Assembly (NCBI RefSeq): GCF_017355955.1
Contig: NZ_JAFFID010000001.1
Location: 1,550,001 to 1,614,000, forward strand
Direction: 5' to 3'
DNA length: 64,000 bases
DNA from: Sabulibacter ruber
Lineage (GTDB): Bacteria > Bacteroidota > Bacteroidia > Cytophagales > Hymenobacteraceae
Every line of letters begins with the position of its first letter. The stretch's first letter is position 1. A model generated the notes under the pieces. The model saw nothing but the letters and a program-made list of their open reading frames with translations. It ran no database searches and was not told the origin of the DNA. Both the position numbers and the translations under genes were made by a program. Shown here piece by piece: positions 53,496 to 61,631 of the stretch.

Positions 53496-54239
53496 ATGGA
53501 GAGCACTCTGCGCAAAAGCACCCTCAGAGACACCTTACAGCAAGGTATCTACAAGATTATCAATCCGTTTGTTAAGTTTATTATCTCGTTGGGTTTTACG
53601 CCCAACACGGTTACTATCACCGGTTTTCTGCTGAACATTGGCGTAGCGGTGATCTTTATCCTGGGCGGCGAAAAGGGCAACCGCGGCGACCTGGACTACG
53701 TGGGCTGGGCCGGTTTCCTGATCCTGTTCGCAGGTTTGTTTGACATGCTGGACGGGCAGGTGGCCCGCATAGGCAAGATGAGTTCTTCCTACGGGGCTTT
53801 GTTTGACTCGGTGGTGGATAGATATTCTGAACTGATCATGTTCCTGGGCATCTGCTACTACCTCATTGCGCACCATTATTTCCTGAGCTCTCTCCTGGCG
53901 TTCATTGCCATGATCGGGTCCATGATGGTGAGCTACACCCGGGCCCGGGCCGAGGGGTTGGGCGTAGAATGCAAAGGCGGCCTCATGCAGCGCCCCGAGC
54001 GCGTGGTGCTCATCGGGCTCTCCTCTATTCTCTGCGGCCTGTTGGCCTCCTGGATTGGCGGCGAGTACAAAGTAGTGATTCCGGGTACCCGTATTCTGGT
54101 GTTTGAGACCATGACGGTGTTCACGTTCCCGCTGGCGGTATTGGCCGTCCTGACCAATATCACGGCTGTCAACCGGTTGCTGGACGCGAAAAAGGCTTTA
54201 GAGGAAAAAGAGAATTTATTGAAGAAGCAGACTGTTTAG
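53496..54239 (+). CDS. CDP-alcohol phosphatidyltransferase (phosphatidylinositol-phosphate synthase)
   Basis: A 247-residue membrane enzyme with the full CDP-alcohol phosphotransferase signature: Asp83, Asp86-Gly87, Ala90-Arg91, Gly100, Asp104, Asp108 in FDMLDGQVARIGKMSSSYG followed by ALFDSVVDR. About six membrane helices surround it. It transfers a phosphatidyl group from CDP-diacylglycerol to an alcohol. Next to inositol-3-phosphate synthase and a PgpA phosphatase, the acceptor is most likely inositol 3-phosphate, as in the Bacteroides cluster. The basic C-terminus is a coiled coil. Confidence 0.88.
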   Translation: MESTLRKSTLRDTLQQGIYKIINPFVKFIISLGFTPNTVTITGFLLNIGVAVIFILGGEKGNRGDLDYVGWAGFLILFAGLFDMLDGQVARIGKMSSSYGALFDSVVDRYSELIMFLGICYYLIAHHYFLSSLLAFIAMIGSMMVSYTRARAEGLGVECKGGLMQRPERVVLIGLSSILCGLLASWIGGEYKVVIPGTRILVFETMTVFTFPLAVLAVLTNITAVNRLLDAKKALEEKENLLKKQTV

Positions 54240-54245
54240 TGTAAG

Positions 54246-54809
54246 ATGAAAAGGATTCTCTTCTATTGTTTGACCGTGGTGTTGTTGGTGGGCGGGAGCG
54301 TTTTACCGGCGTTTTCACAGGAAACCCTTAAAACCAACAAGGGCCAGGAACTGCCCACGCCCAAAGGCATCTCTAACATGCTGTTCTACGTGCAGCGTGA
54401 CCCCAACACCAACACTGTGGTGTACGAGTGGAACCTGAACAGCAAAGGCGTCCCCAACGAGGATGAACCCGTAAAGATTTACTGGATCAGATACGCCGAT
54501 GGCGGGAAAAAGCAGGACCTGAACTTCATCCAGCGGAAGTTTGCCTACGGCCTCAACGTAAGGAAGATCAATGCCGAAAAGTACGAACTGAAGTTTGTGA
54601 GTTACGGCAAGCGCGCGTTCTACCTGCAGAAAGGGCCCGATGGCAAGTTCCATGTGTACACTACCATCAACCAGAAACAGGCCGTGGTAGACCGTATCTT
54701 TGTACGCATTGAGGGCGGTTCCTTCTGGGTTCCCAACGTGGTCTATGCTGAGTTCAAAGGGCGGGAAACCGCCACCGGAAAACAAACTGTAGAACGGTTC
54801 AAACCATAA
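54246..54809 (+). CDS. DUF4833 exported protein
   Basis: A 187-residue protein with a signal peptide ending near LPAFSQ and one compact domain (ISNMLFYVQRDPNTNTVVYE, then EPVKIYWIRYADGGKKQDLN, YELKFVSYGKRAFYL, DRIFVRIEGGSFW, VVYAEFKG). This is DUF4833, of unknown function, found inside the Bacteroides inositol-lipid cluster as well. Conservation of this association suggests a role in inositol sphingolipid biology outside the cytoplasm, such as carrying or finishing the lipid. It starts seven bases after the phosphotransferase stop. Confidence 0.82.
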   Translation: MKRILFYCLTVVLLVGGSVLPAFSQETLKTNKGQELPTPKGISNMLFYVQRDPNTNTVVYEWNLNSKGVPNEDEPVKIYWIRYADGGKKQDLNFIQRKFAYGLNVRKINAEKYELKFVSYGKRAFYLQKGPDGKFHVYTTINQKQAVVDRIFVRIEGGSFWVPNVVYAEFKGRETATGKQTVERFKP

Positions 54810-54822
54810 CGAGTTTAGTTGT

Positions 54823-55443
54823 ATGAAAAAGAACTATGTCTCTAATTCCACTGAATCAACCAGAATGTTCAAGGCCGACTGGATGGAGGCGCTCTCAAAA
54901 GTGCATTTCACGGTGCCGCTGTACATCTACATTCCGGTAATTGGTTACCTCATCTATGATGCCCTTTTCCGGCAGCACCTAACCCTGCTGTCCTTTGCGG
55001 GGTACTACGCACTGGGATTGGTGGTCTGGACCTTGTCTGAGTACCTGCTGCACCGGTTTGTGTTCCATTTCGTGCCCAAGGCTCCCTGGGCGCTGCGGCT
55101 GCACTTCATCTTCCACGGTGTGCACCATGACTACCCCAACGATGCCAAACGCCTGGTGATGCCGCCCTCGGCCAGCATTCCTATGGCTACCATTCTGTAC
55201 TTCTTTTTCCGGCTGTTCTTCAGCGGAGGTCCGCTCCACGCCTTCTTCGCCGCTTTCCTGACCGGGTACCTGGTGTACGACATCTCGCATTATGCCCTGC
55301 ACCATTTCAACTTTAAAAACGAGTTCTGGAAAAAGCTGAAGAAACACCACATGCTGCACCATTACTCAGATTCCAGCAAAGGCTACGGCGTAAGTTCCGC
55401 GCTGTGGGACAAGGTTTTTGGCTCTGATTTCATCAAAAAATAA
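54823..55443 (+). CDS. Sterol-desaturase-family lipid hydroxylase (FA2H/Scs7-like)
   Basis: A 206-residue membrane di-iron enzyme. His clusters of the family are in place: LLHRFVFHF (His77-82), FHGVHHDYPNDAKRLVMPP (His98-102), ISHYALHHF (about 156-161) and HHMLHHY (175-180). The block HHDYPNDAKRLVMPP is close to fatty-acid 2-hydroxylases such as FA2H and yeast Scs7, which hydroxylate the N-acyl chain of ceramides. Four membrane helices are visible. Its place before the IPC synthase supports hydroxylation of the ceramide acyl chain; sphinganine C4 hydroxylation is the alternative. Confidence 0.82.
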   Translation: MKKNYVSNSTESTRMFKADWMEALSKVHFTVPLYIYIPVIGYLIYDALFRQHLTLLSFAGYYALGLVVWTLSEYLLHRFVFHFVPKAPWALRLHFIFHGVHHDYPNDAKRLVMPPSASIPMATILYFFFRLFFSGGPLHAFFAAFLTGYLVYDISHYALHHFNFKNEFWKKLKKHHMLHHYSDSSKGYGVSSALWDKVFGSDFIKK

Positions 55444-55444
55444 C

Positions 55445-56395
55445 ATGCGTACTACTACCACAGTAGCGAACAAAGAAGAAAAAAGCGTTTCTCTTAAAGC
55501 AACCCTCTGGATCACCGGCATCTCGCTGGGATATCTGCTGCTCTCTTATCTATTGATCGGGTTTAAGGTAGACCAATTGCTGTTGGTGGGCCTTTTCACC
55601 TCGCTGTATTACCTGTCGCCCACTACCCGCAAGTTTGCGCTGGGCTTCACCATTTTTGGGATCTTCTGGATTCTGTATGACTACATGAAGGCCTTCCCTA
55701 ACTACTGGTTCAACCCAGTACACATCCAGGACCTGTATGAAGCCGAGAAAGCCCTCTTTGGGATCACCTACGGAGGAGCACGGTTAACCCCGAATGAATT
55801 TTGGCTCCAGCACCACAACACCGTGCTGGATGTCCTATCAGGTATCTTTTACCTGTGCTGGGTGCCGGTCCCCATGGGTTTTGCCGCTTATCTGTTCTTC
55901 CGAGACAGAACCCAGTTCACCTACTTTTCGCTCACCTTCCTGCTGGTGAATCTGCTAGGCTTCGTGGCGTATTACCTGTACCCAGCCGCCCCGCCGTGGT
56001 ACGTACAGTTGCACGGCTTTGAGTTTATCCCCAAAACACCCGGCAACATGGCAGGGTTGGTCCATTTTGATGCGTTTTTCCAGATAGACCTGTTCCGGGG
56101 CATGTACGCCAAAGGATCTAACGTCTTCGCCGCCATGCCTTCGCTCCATTCGGCCTATCCCCTTATTGTGGTGTACTACGGCGTGAAGAACCGCCTGAAA
56201 GTGGCCCGGGAAATATTCGGGATTATTGCCGTGGGCATCTGGTTTGCGGCCGTGTACACTTCCCACCACTACATCCTGGATGTACTATTCGGGATACTTT
56301 TCGCCACCGCGGCAATTGCCTTGTTCAACTACCTGATGGCAAGAAGAGGTCCCACTTACCGGGCGGTGCAACGGTTTATCAACGCCATTGAGTAG
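55445..56395 (+). CDS. PAP2-family inositol phosphoceramide synthase candidate (Aur1-like)
   Basis: A 316-residue membrane protein from ATG 55445 (an open frame extends to 55418). About six helices are present. The PAP2 active site appears as MPSLHSAYPL (His235) and YTSHHYILDVLFG (His275, Asp279), spaced as in yeast Aur1 (His-x3-Asp). Aur1 moves phosphoinositol from phosphatidylinositol to ceramide. Here both substrates would be made by the preceding genes, so this is the likely final joining step. A homologous gene sits in the Bacteroides inositol-lipid cluster. It is the last gene before the hairpin at 56424. Confidence 0.82.
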   Translation: MRTTTTVANKEEKSVSLKATLWITGISLGYLLLSYLLIGFKVDQLLLVGLFTSLYYLSPTTRKFALGFTIFGIFWILYDYMKAFPNYWFNPVHIQDLYEAEKALFGITYGGARLTPNEFWLQHHNTVLDVLSGIFYLCWVPVPMGFAAYLFFRDRTQFTYFSLTFLLVNLLGFVAYYLYPAAPPWYVQLHGFEFIPKTPGNMAGLVHFDAFFQIDLFRGMYAKGSNVFAAMPSLHSAYPLIVVYYGVKNRLKVAREIFGIIAVGIWFAAVYTSHHYILDVLFGILFATAAIALFNYLMARRGPTYRAVQRFINAIE

Positions 56396-56423
56396 CTTCC
56401 TGTACTTCACCATTTCCTAAAAA

Positions 56424-56481
56424 AAAGCTCCAGTGTTTAGAGGCTGATTTCTTGAAAATAGCCTCTAAACACTGGAGCTTT
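56424..56481 (+). terminator. Terminator of the sphingolipid operon
   Basis: AAAGCTCCAGTGTTTAGAGGC (56424-56444, 21 bases paired) is perfectly complementary to 56461-56481. The 16-base loop (TGATTTCTTGAAAATA) is a family C core. It begins 29 bases after the last operon stop. Confidence 0.9.
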
Positions 56482-56488
56482 AGCTTTT

Positions 56489-56613
56489 CCTCGCTCGCCT
56501 CCGGCGAGTGTGCGTTATGGAGCGGCGTCTCGCCGCAATGCAAATGATGTACAATATTTCGCAACGTGGCCAGAGGCCACCACATAACACACACTCGCCG
56601 GAGGCGAGCGAGG
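56489..56613. repeat. Family B multi-hairpin element, copy 2
   Basis: Outer arms of 24 bases (56489-56512 with 56590-56613; contain CTCGCTCGCCTCCGGCGAG), extended by GTTATG/CATAAC (56514-56519, 56583-56588). Inside lie GCGGCG-tct-CGCCGC (56522-56536, identical to copy 1) and GTGGCC-aga-GGCCAC (56566-56580). Compared with copy 1, stem positions change in pairs. It sits between the sphingolipid operon terminator and the GH92 gene. Confidence 0.8.
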
Positions 56614-56711
56614 GTTGCCGTATATCAGCAATTCAGATTAGGTATAAGCGAGCATCTCCCGTACAAATACCGAGGCCTACTTACTCACCTTCAGATTATT
56701 CATTATTTTGA

Positions 56712-56742
56712 GGCTCCTTTTCGCAAACAAGCCTAAAAACGC
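56712..56742. repeat. Family C intergenic motif
   Basis: GGCTCCTTTTCGCAAACAAGCC, then TAAAAACGC, ending directly at the GH92 ATG. Confidence 0.45.
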
Positions 56743-59061
56743 ATGACCTACCGGTACTCCTTTTGCCTCCTGCTCTGTTCTCTATTTCTTTGGAGCAATC
56801 CTGCTGTCTCCCAGAACAAAAAAATTTCCTCCCCCTCCCCGGTGGATTTGGTGAACCCGTTGATGGGGACGGACTCCAAGCCGGAGCTCTCCAACGGGAA
56901 CACCTACCCGGCGGTGGCCGTGCCCTGGGGCATGAACCTGTGGACGCCGCAGACGGGCACCATGGGCAACGGCTGGGCCTACACCTACGCCGCGGACAGG
57001 ATCCGGGGCTTCAAGCAGACGCACCAGCCCTCGCCCTGGATGAACGACTACGGCCAGTTCGTGATCATGCCGGTGACCGGAAAGATGAAGTTTGACCAGG
57101 ACGGAAGGGCCAGCTGGTTCTCCCACAAGTCCGAGACGGCCAGGCCCTACTACTACGGCGTCTACCTGGCCGACCACGACGTGACCGCCGAGCTCACCCC
57201 CACCGAGCGCGCCGCCCAGTTCCGCTTCACCTACCCCAAATCGGACAGTTCTTTCCTGGTGATCGACGCGCTGGACAAAGGCTCTTATATCAAGGTAATC
57301 CCTTCGGAAAGAAAGATCATCGGCTACACCACCCGGGCAGCCCGTTCCAACCCCAAAGACTTCAAGAACTACTTCGTCATCTACGTGGACAAGCCGTTCG
57401 CGCTGGCGCGCACCTTCCGCGGCAACAGACTCGCCGGCAGGGATTCCCTGGAGCTGACCTCCAACCACTCCGGGGCGGTGATCGGTTTTAAAACCGCCAA
57501 GGGCGAGAAGGTGCACCTGAGGGTCGCCTCCTCCTTCATCAGCCCCGAGCAGGCCGAGCTGAACCTGAGCCGGGAGCTGGCGCAGGACGACTTCGGCGCG
57601 ACCATGGCCAAGGCCCGGGAGCGCTGGGAGAAGACCCTGGGCCGCATCAAGGTGGAGGGCGGCACCGAGGAGCAGCAGCGCACGTTCTACTCCTGCCTCT
57701 ACCGCACGCTGTTCTTCCCCCACAAGATGTACGAGCTGGACGCCAGTAACAAAGCGGTGCACTACAGCCCCTACACCGGCAGGGTCCATGATGGCTACCG
57801 CTTCGCCGGGACCGGCTTCTGGGACACGTTCCGGGCGCTGTACCCCTTCCTCAACCTCATGTACCCCAGTATCAACCGGGAGATGCAGGAGGGCCTGAGC
57901 AACGACTACAAAGAGGGCGGCTGGCTGCCCGAGTGGTCCAGCCCCGGCTACGCCGACATCATGGTCGGGAACAACTCGGCCTCCGTGGTGGCCGACGCCT
58001 ACGTGAAGGGCCTGCGCGGCTACGACATCGAGAAGCTCTACGAGGCGCTGGTGCACGGTGCCAATAACGAGGGGCCCATCACCGCCATCGGCCGCAAGGG
58101 CGTGGGGTACTACAACAAACTGGGCTACGTGCCCTACGACGTGGGCATCAACGAGAACGCCGCCCGTACCCTGGAGTACGCCTACGATGATTTCGCTATC
58201 TACCAGCTGGCCAAGGCCCTGAAAAGGCCGCAGGCCGAGATCGACCTCTACGCCAGGCGCAGCCAGAACTACCGCAACCTCTATGACCCGGCCACCGGCC
58301 TGATGCGCGGCAAGAACCAGGACGGCACCTTCCAGGCCCCGTTCAACCCCTTCAAGTGGGGCGACGCCTTCACCGAGGGCAACAGCTGGCACTACTCCTG
58401 GAGCGTGTTCCACGATGTGCAGGGCCTGATCGACCTGATGGGCGGCAGGCAGAACTTCGTGAAGAAATTAGATTCCGTATTCACCCTGCCCCCGGTGTTC
58501 GACGATAGCTACTACGGCGGGGTGATCCACGAGATCCGGGAGATGCAGATCGCCAATATGGGCCAGTACGCGCACGGCAACCAGCCCATCCAGCACATGG
58601 CCTACCTCTACGGCTTCGCCGGGGAGCCCTGGAAGACCCAGCACTGGGTCCGCCAGACCATGGACCGCATGTACCGGCCCACCCCGGACGGCTACTGCGG
58701 CGACGAGGACAACGGCCAGACCTCGGCCTGGTACGTGTTCTCGGCCATGGGCTTCTACCCCGTCTGCCCCGGCACCGACCAGTACGTGCTCGGCGCCCCG
58801 CTCTTCCCCAGGATGACCCTGGAGCTGGAGAACGGGAGGAAGGTGGAGATCGAGGCCCCTAACAACAGCCGGGAGAACCTGTACGTGCGGGAGCTGAGAC
58901 TCAACGGCAAGAGCCACGGGAGGAACTGGGTAGGCCACTTTGACCTGATGAAAGGCGCCAAGCTGCGCTTCGAGATGGCCGACAAGCCCAACACCACCCG
59001 CGGAACCCAGGAGAGCGCCGCACCTTTCTCGTTTTCAAAGGAACAGCAAGGAGTGCAGTAA
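56743..59061 (+). CDS. GH92-family alpha-mannosidase
   Basis: A 772-residue secreted glycoside hydrolase with signal peptide ending near NPAVSQ. The GH92 pattern is clear: VDLVNPLMGTDSKPELSNGN at the start, FAGTGFWDTFRALYPFLNLM, the acid region DYKEGGWLPEW, and DGYCGDEDNGQTSAWYVFSA with the general base. GH92 enzymes are calcium-dependent exo-mannosidases, mostly alpha-1,2, acting on host or yeast glycans. The gene is much richer in G+C at third positions than its neighbours from about 56820 to 59000, and is flanked by a family B and a family A repeat. This suggests horizontal transfer. A lipoprotein signal was not seen. Confidence 0.93.
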   Translation: MTYRYSFCLLLCSLFLWSNPAVSQNKKISSPSPVDLVNPLMGTDSKPELSNGNTYPAVAVPWGMNLWTPQTGTMGNGWAYTYAADRIRGFKQTHQPSPWMNDYGQFVIMPVTGKMKFDQDGRASWFSHKSETARPYYYGVYLADHDVTAELTPTERAAQFRFTYPKSDSSFLVIDALDKGSYIKVIPSERKIIGYTTRAARSNPKDFKNYFVIYVDKPFALARTFRGNRLAGRDSLELTSNHSGAVIGFKTAKGEKVHLRVASSFISPEQAELNLSRELAQDDFGATMAKARERWEKTLGRIKVEGGTEEQQRTFYSCLYRTLFFPHKMYELDASNKAVHYSPYTGRVHDGYRFAGTGFWDTFRALYPFLNLMYPSINREMQEGLSNDYKEGGWLPEWSSPGYADIMVGNNSASVVADAYVKGLRGYDIEKLYEALVHGANNEGPITAIGRKGVGYYNKLGYVPYDVGINENAARTLEYAYDDFAIYQLAKALKRPQAEIDLYARRSQNYRNLYDPATGLMRGKNQDGTFQAPFNPFKWGDAFTEGNSWHYSWSVFHDVQGLIDLMGGRQNFVKKLDSVFTLPPVFDDSYYGGVIHEIREMQIANMGQYAHGNQPIQHMAYLYGFAGEPWKTQHWVRQTMDRMYRPTPDGYCGDEDNGQTSAWYVFSAMGFYPVCPGTDQYVLGAPLFPRMTLELENGRKVEIEAPNNSRENLYVRELRLNGKSHGRNWVGHFDLMKGAKLRFEMADKPNTTRGTQESAAPFSFSKEQQGVQ

Positions 59062-59174
59062 CAGTATTGAAAGGACGGTACATATCTTATGAGAAAACAG
59101 TACAGGCGTTTACTAACTGCCGTTACCGTTTGCTCACAAGATCCTTTCAGGATGACAAAGAGAAGAGATATAGC

Positions 59175-59250
59175 TTACTATGGCGCGGATTTACTTCCGT
59201 GACTTTTGTTCAAGTAGGAGAGGCACGGAAGTAAATCCGCGCCATAGTAA
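59175..59250. repeat. Family A palindromic repeat, copy 3
   Basis: TTACTATGGCGCGGATTTAC plus TTCCGTG (59175-59201) is perfectly complementary to 59224-59250: 27-base arms around a 22-base loop. It is the most perfect of the three copies. It lies beyond the 3' end of the GH92 gene. Confidence 0.85.
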
Positions 59251-59278
59251 TAAGCTCCACATCAAACCGTGGAGTTCT

Positions 59279-59325
59279 AAAATAGCAGCGCCTTCTTCCA
59301 TTGCGGGAGAAGGCGCTGCTATTTT
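59279..59325. terminator. Bidirectional terminator between GH92 and NIPSNAP genes
   Basis: AAAATAGCAGCGCCTTCT (59279-59296) pairs perfectly with AGAAGGCGCTGCTATTTT (59308-59325). It is placed between convergent genes. Confidence 0.9.
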
Positions 59326-59327
59326 GG

Positions 59328-59358
59328 TCCTGTTTTCTGGATTTTTGGCTGAAAACAG
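59328..59358. repeat. Family C intergenic motif
   Basis: TCCTGTTTTCTGG, then TTTTTGGCTGAAAACAG, directly after the bidirectional terminator; CTGTTTTC and GAAAACAG are exact inverted halves. Confidence 0.6.
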
Positions 59359-59376
59359 TTAAGAAAAGTGACCTAC

Positions 59377-60189
59377 CTATATCTCTGAGTAAGGGGCTGG
59401 CTTCAACAGGTAAATATCGGCGCGGAGGAAGTTGTGGGCGTATTGAGGATCTGCGCTCATTTTTTTCCAGACAGGATCAGACCCGAAGGCTTTCCATTTC
59501 TCCTCACGGGAGGCTCGGTTCTCAAAGGAGGTCATGTAGAAGAGGTTGGGCATTTTGCTGCCCGCTTTCACTTGTCCGTAAAACACAGGGTTAAAACCCA
59601 GGCGCTCAAAAATCTCCATCTCGCCGTTATTGAACATGGCTACTTTGTTTTCGTGCAGTTTCTCGGTGGCGGCTTCGTAGCTGCGCAGTTCATAGACTCT
59701 TTCTGCGGGAGCTGCTTTCAGGTTGGGCACGGTGAAGACCGGTTTTCCGGCGAAGGCTTGCATCAGCACCACCTCCAAACGCTGGTACACCGGGTTGTCA
59801 TGGGTAGCGTTGATGTACTCCTGTCCGGAGGAAGCCAACTGCTTGTCTTTGGCCAGGTCTTCCTCCACTTTGAACACCTGCTCTGCAGATTTGAACGGGA
59901 TAAACACATAGACCAGTTTTTCAGCGGGTGCGGCAGTGTTCTGTCCGGCTTCTTCAATGGGTTTGAATACGCCTACTTTGCCTACCCCTGCCCGGTGCAA
60001 GGCAGGCAGATAGGCTTCTTTCAGGTAATTATCCAGGCGGTCTTCCTGCTGCTGGGTTTTCAGGTGATAGATTTTAAGCTGGTAAAACTCCCGCTTGGGA
60101 GCGCTTTTCCCCAGCAAGGAGAAAGCCAGAGTGAACAAAGTTAACAGCAGAAAAACGGCCGTCACTTTTCTTTTTGGGGCGTGCAGCAT
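59377..60189 (-). CDS. NIPSNAP-family protein, exported
   Basis: A 270-residue protein with an N-terminal signal or anchor (residues about 10-28). Two NIPSNAP/ABM-like ferredoxin-fold repeats follow, at about 35-140 (YQLKIYHLKTQQQEDRLDNY) and 160-268 (RVYELRSYEAATEKLHENKV), ending with NFLRADIYLLKPAP. The role of NIPSNAP proteins in bacteria is unknown; the fold resembles small monooxygenases. The gene is monocistronic on the minus strand. Confidence 0.85.
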   Translation of the reverse strand: MLHAPKRKVTAVFLLLTLFTLAFSLLGKSAPKREFYQLKIYHLKTQQQEDRLDNYLKEAYLPALHRAGVGKVGVFKPIEEAGQNTAAPAEKLVYVFIPFKSAEQVFKVEEDLAKDKQLASSGQEYINATHDNPVYQRLEVVLMQAFAGKPVFTVPNLKAAPAERVYELRSYEAATEKLHENKVAMFNNGEMEIFERLGFNPVFYGQVKAGSKMPNLFYMTSFENRASREEKWKAFGSDPVWKKMSADPQYAHNFLRADIYLLKPAPYSEI

Positions 60190-60311
60190 AGGGTAAATTT
60201 CTTAGCAGATAGTTGGTTTGTTTTGAATTAGAAAAGCGTACTGAATTGGTAAATAAATACTGACTGCTGCCTTAAAGTGGTTTTCAGGGTAATTTCTGGC
60301 AGCATCATAAA

Positions 60312-60344
60312 AAACCTGTGAGGTTTTGAAAACCTCACAGGTTT
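60312..60344. terminator. Near-perfect palindrome after the aldo/keto reductase gene
   Basis: AAACCTGTGAGGTTTT (60312-60327), G, AAAACCTCACAGGTTT (60329-60344): 16-base arms around one base. It lies 53 bases beyond the aldo/keto reductase stop on the minus strand. Very similar palindromes recur in other Bacteroidota genomes (recalled, not checked). Confidence 0.65.
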
Positions 60345-60360
60345 AGCCGTTTCAAGCTAA

Positions 60361-60387
60361 TTTCTCAGAAACCGGGCCTAAAACAGC
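60361..60387. repeat. Family C intergenic motif
   Basis: TTTCTCAGAAACCGGGCC, then TAAAACAGC, between the palindrome and the aldo/keto reductase stop codon. Confidence 0.4.
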
Positions 60388-60396
60388 TTCCTGATT

Positions 60397-61386
60397 TTAC
60401 TTAAGGATGGTTTCAATCTGGGTTAGTTCGTCCTGGCTGAACTGGGTGTTGTGCATGCATTTCAGAGAATCGGCTAGCTGGGCGCTAGTGCTGGCACCAA
60501 TCAACACCGAGGTCACGCGCGGGTCTTTCAGCAGCCAGGCCAGGGCCATCTGAGCCAGGGATTGTCCGCGGCCCTGCGCCAGGTCGTTGAGCTGACGGAT
60601 TTGGCTCAGGCGTTCCTCCGTAATGTCACCTTCCTGCAGGAAACCGTGGGGTTTGGCGGCGCGGGAGTTCTCCGGTATGCCTTTCAGGTACTTGTTAGTG
60701 AGCAGGCCCTGGGCCAGCGGCGAGAACGGAATACAGCCTACGCCTTGCTGCTCCAGTAAATCCAACAGGCTTTCCTCTACCCACCGCACAAACATAGAGT
60801 ATTTAGGCTGGTGGATAAGACAAGGTGTACCCAGTTCGTTCAGTATCTGGATGGCGCGGGTGGCTTCCGGGGTTTCGTAGTTGGAAATGCCCACGTACAA
60901 TGCCTTGCCCTGGCGCACAATAGAGTCCAAAGCACCCATGGTTTCTTCCAGCGGCGTATTGGGGTCTGGACGGTGGCTGTAGAAAATATCCACGTAGTCC
61001 AGCTTCATGCGCTTGAGGCTCTGGTCCAGGCTGGAGATGAGGTATTTGCGGGAGCCCCACTCGCCATACGGTCCTTCCCACATCTTGTAACCCGCCTTGG
61101 AGGAAATGATGAGCTCATCGCGGTAGCCCCGGAAATCTTCGTGCAGAATCTTCCCGAAGTTCTCCTCGGCTGAGCCGGGCGGCGGACCGTAGTTGTTGGC
61201 CAGGTCAAAGTGGGTAACCCCGGCATCAAAGGCATCGCGCAGGATCTGGCGGGAGTTCTCCAGCACATCCACGTGCCCAAAGTTGTGCCACAAGCCCAGA
61301 GAAAGGGCCGGTAGTTTGAGTCCGCTTTTGCCGCAGCGCCGGTACTCCATGGTGGAATAGCGCTGGTCAGAGGGTGTATAAGCCAT
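60397..61386 (-). CDS. Aldo/keto reductase (YghZ-like)
   Basis: A 329-residue NADPH-dependent reductase, starting at ATG 61386 (MAYTPSDQRYSTMEYRRCG); the frame extends to 61440. The catalytic tetrad is visible: Asp in HFDLANNYGPPPG with Tyr nearby, Lys in IISSKAGYKMW, His in FYSHRPDPNTPLEE. The cofactor end is ALAWLLKDPRVTSVLIGAST. It resembles E. coli YghZ (L-glyceraldehyde 3-phosphate reductase), including the GPPPGSAEENFG segment. The natural substrate is probably a small aldehyde such as methylglyoxal. Confidence 0.9.
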   Translation of the reverse strand: MAYTPSDQRYSTMEYRRCGKSGLKLPALSLGLWHNFGHVDVLENSRQILRDAFDAGVTHFDLANNYGPPPGSAEENFGKILHEDFRGYRDELIISSKAGYKMWEGPYGEWGSRKYLISSLDQSLKRMKLDYVDIFYSHRPDPNTPLEETMGALDSIVRQGKALYVGISNYETPEATRAIQILNELGTPCLIHQPKYSMFVRWVEESLLDLLEQQGVGCIPFSPLAQGLLTNKYLKGIPENSRAAKPHGFLQEGDITEERLSQIRQLNDLAQGRGQSLAQMALAWLLKDPRVTSVLIGASTSAQLADSLKCMHNTQFSQDELTQIETILK

Positions 61387-61631
61387 AGTTTTATTTCGTT
61401 GATGAAGGCTGAAAATACGGTTTCTCCGGTCATCTGCCAAACCTCAGCTTTAAATGAAACTAAGCTATGCCTAACACGTATGTTTAGGGTTTTGTTTAAC
61501 TTAATGAAGAAAAGAATATAACAAAATGCACAAGTGGTGTCTTTCTAACTTATTATGAAGGATATTTGAAGAACGCATCTTAAAGCATAGAAGAAAAGCG
61601 CACACTATCTTACTGGCTTTTAGCAATTAAC

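Noticed and set aside
56782..58413. 543-codon open frame on the minus strand
   Set aside because: It lies entirely antisense to the GH92 gene. High third-position G+C leaves few stops on the other strand, and the translation (Val/Gly/His-rich) resembles no protein family.
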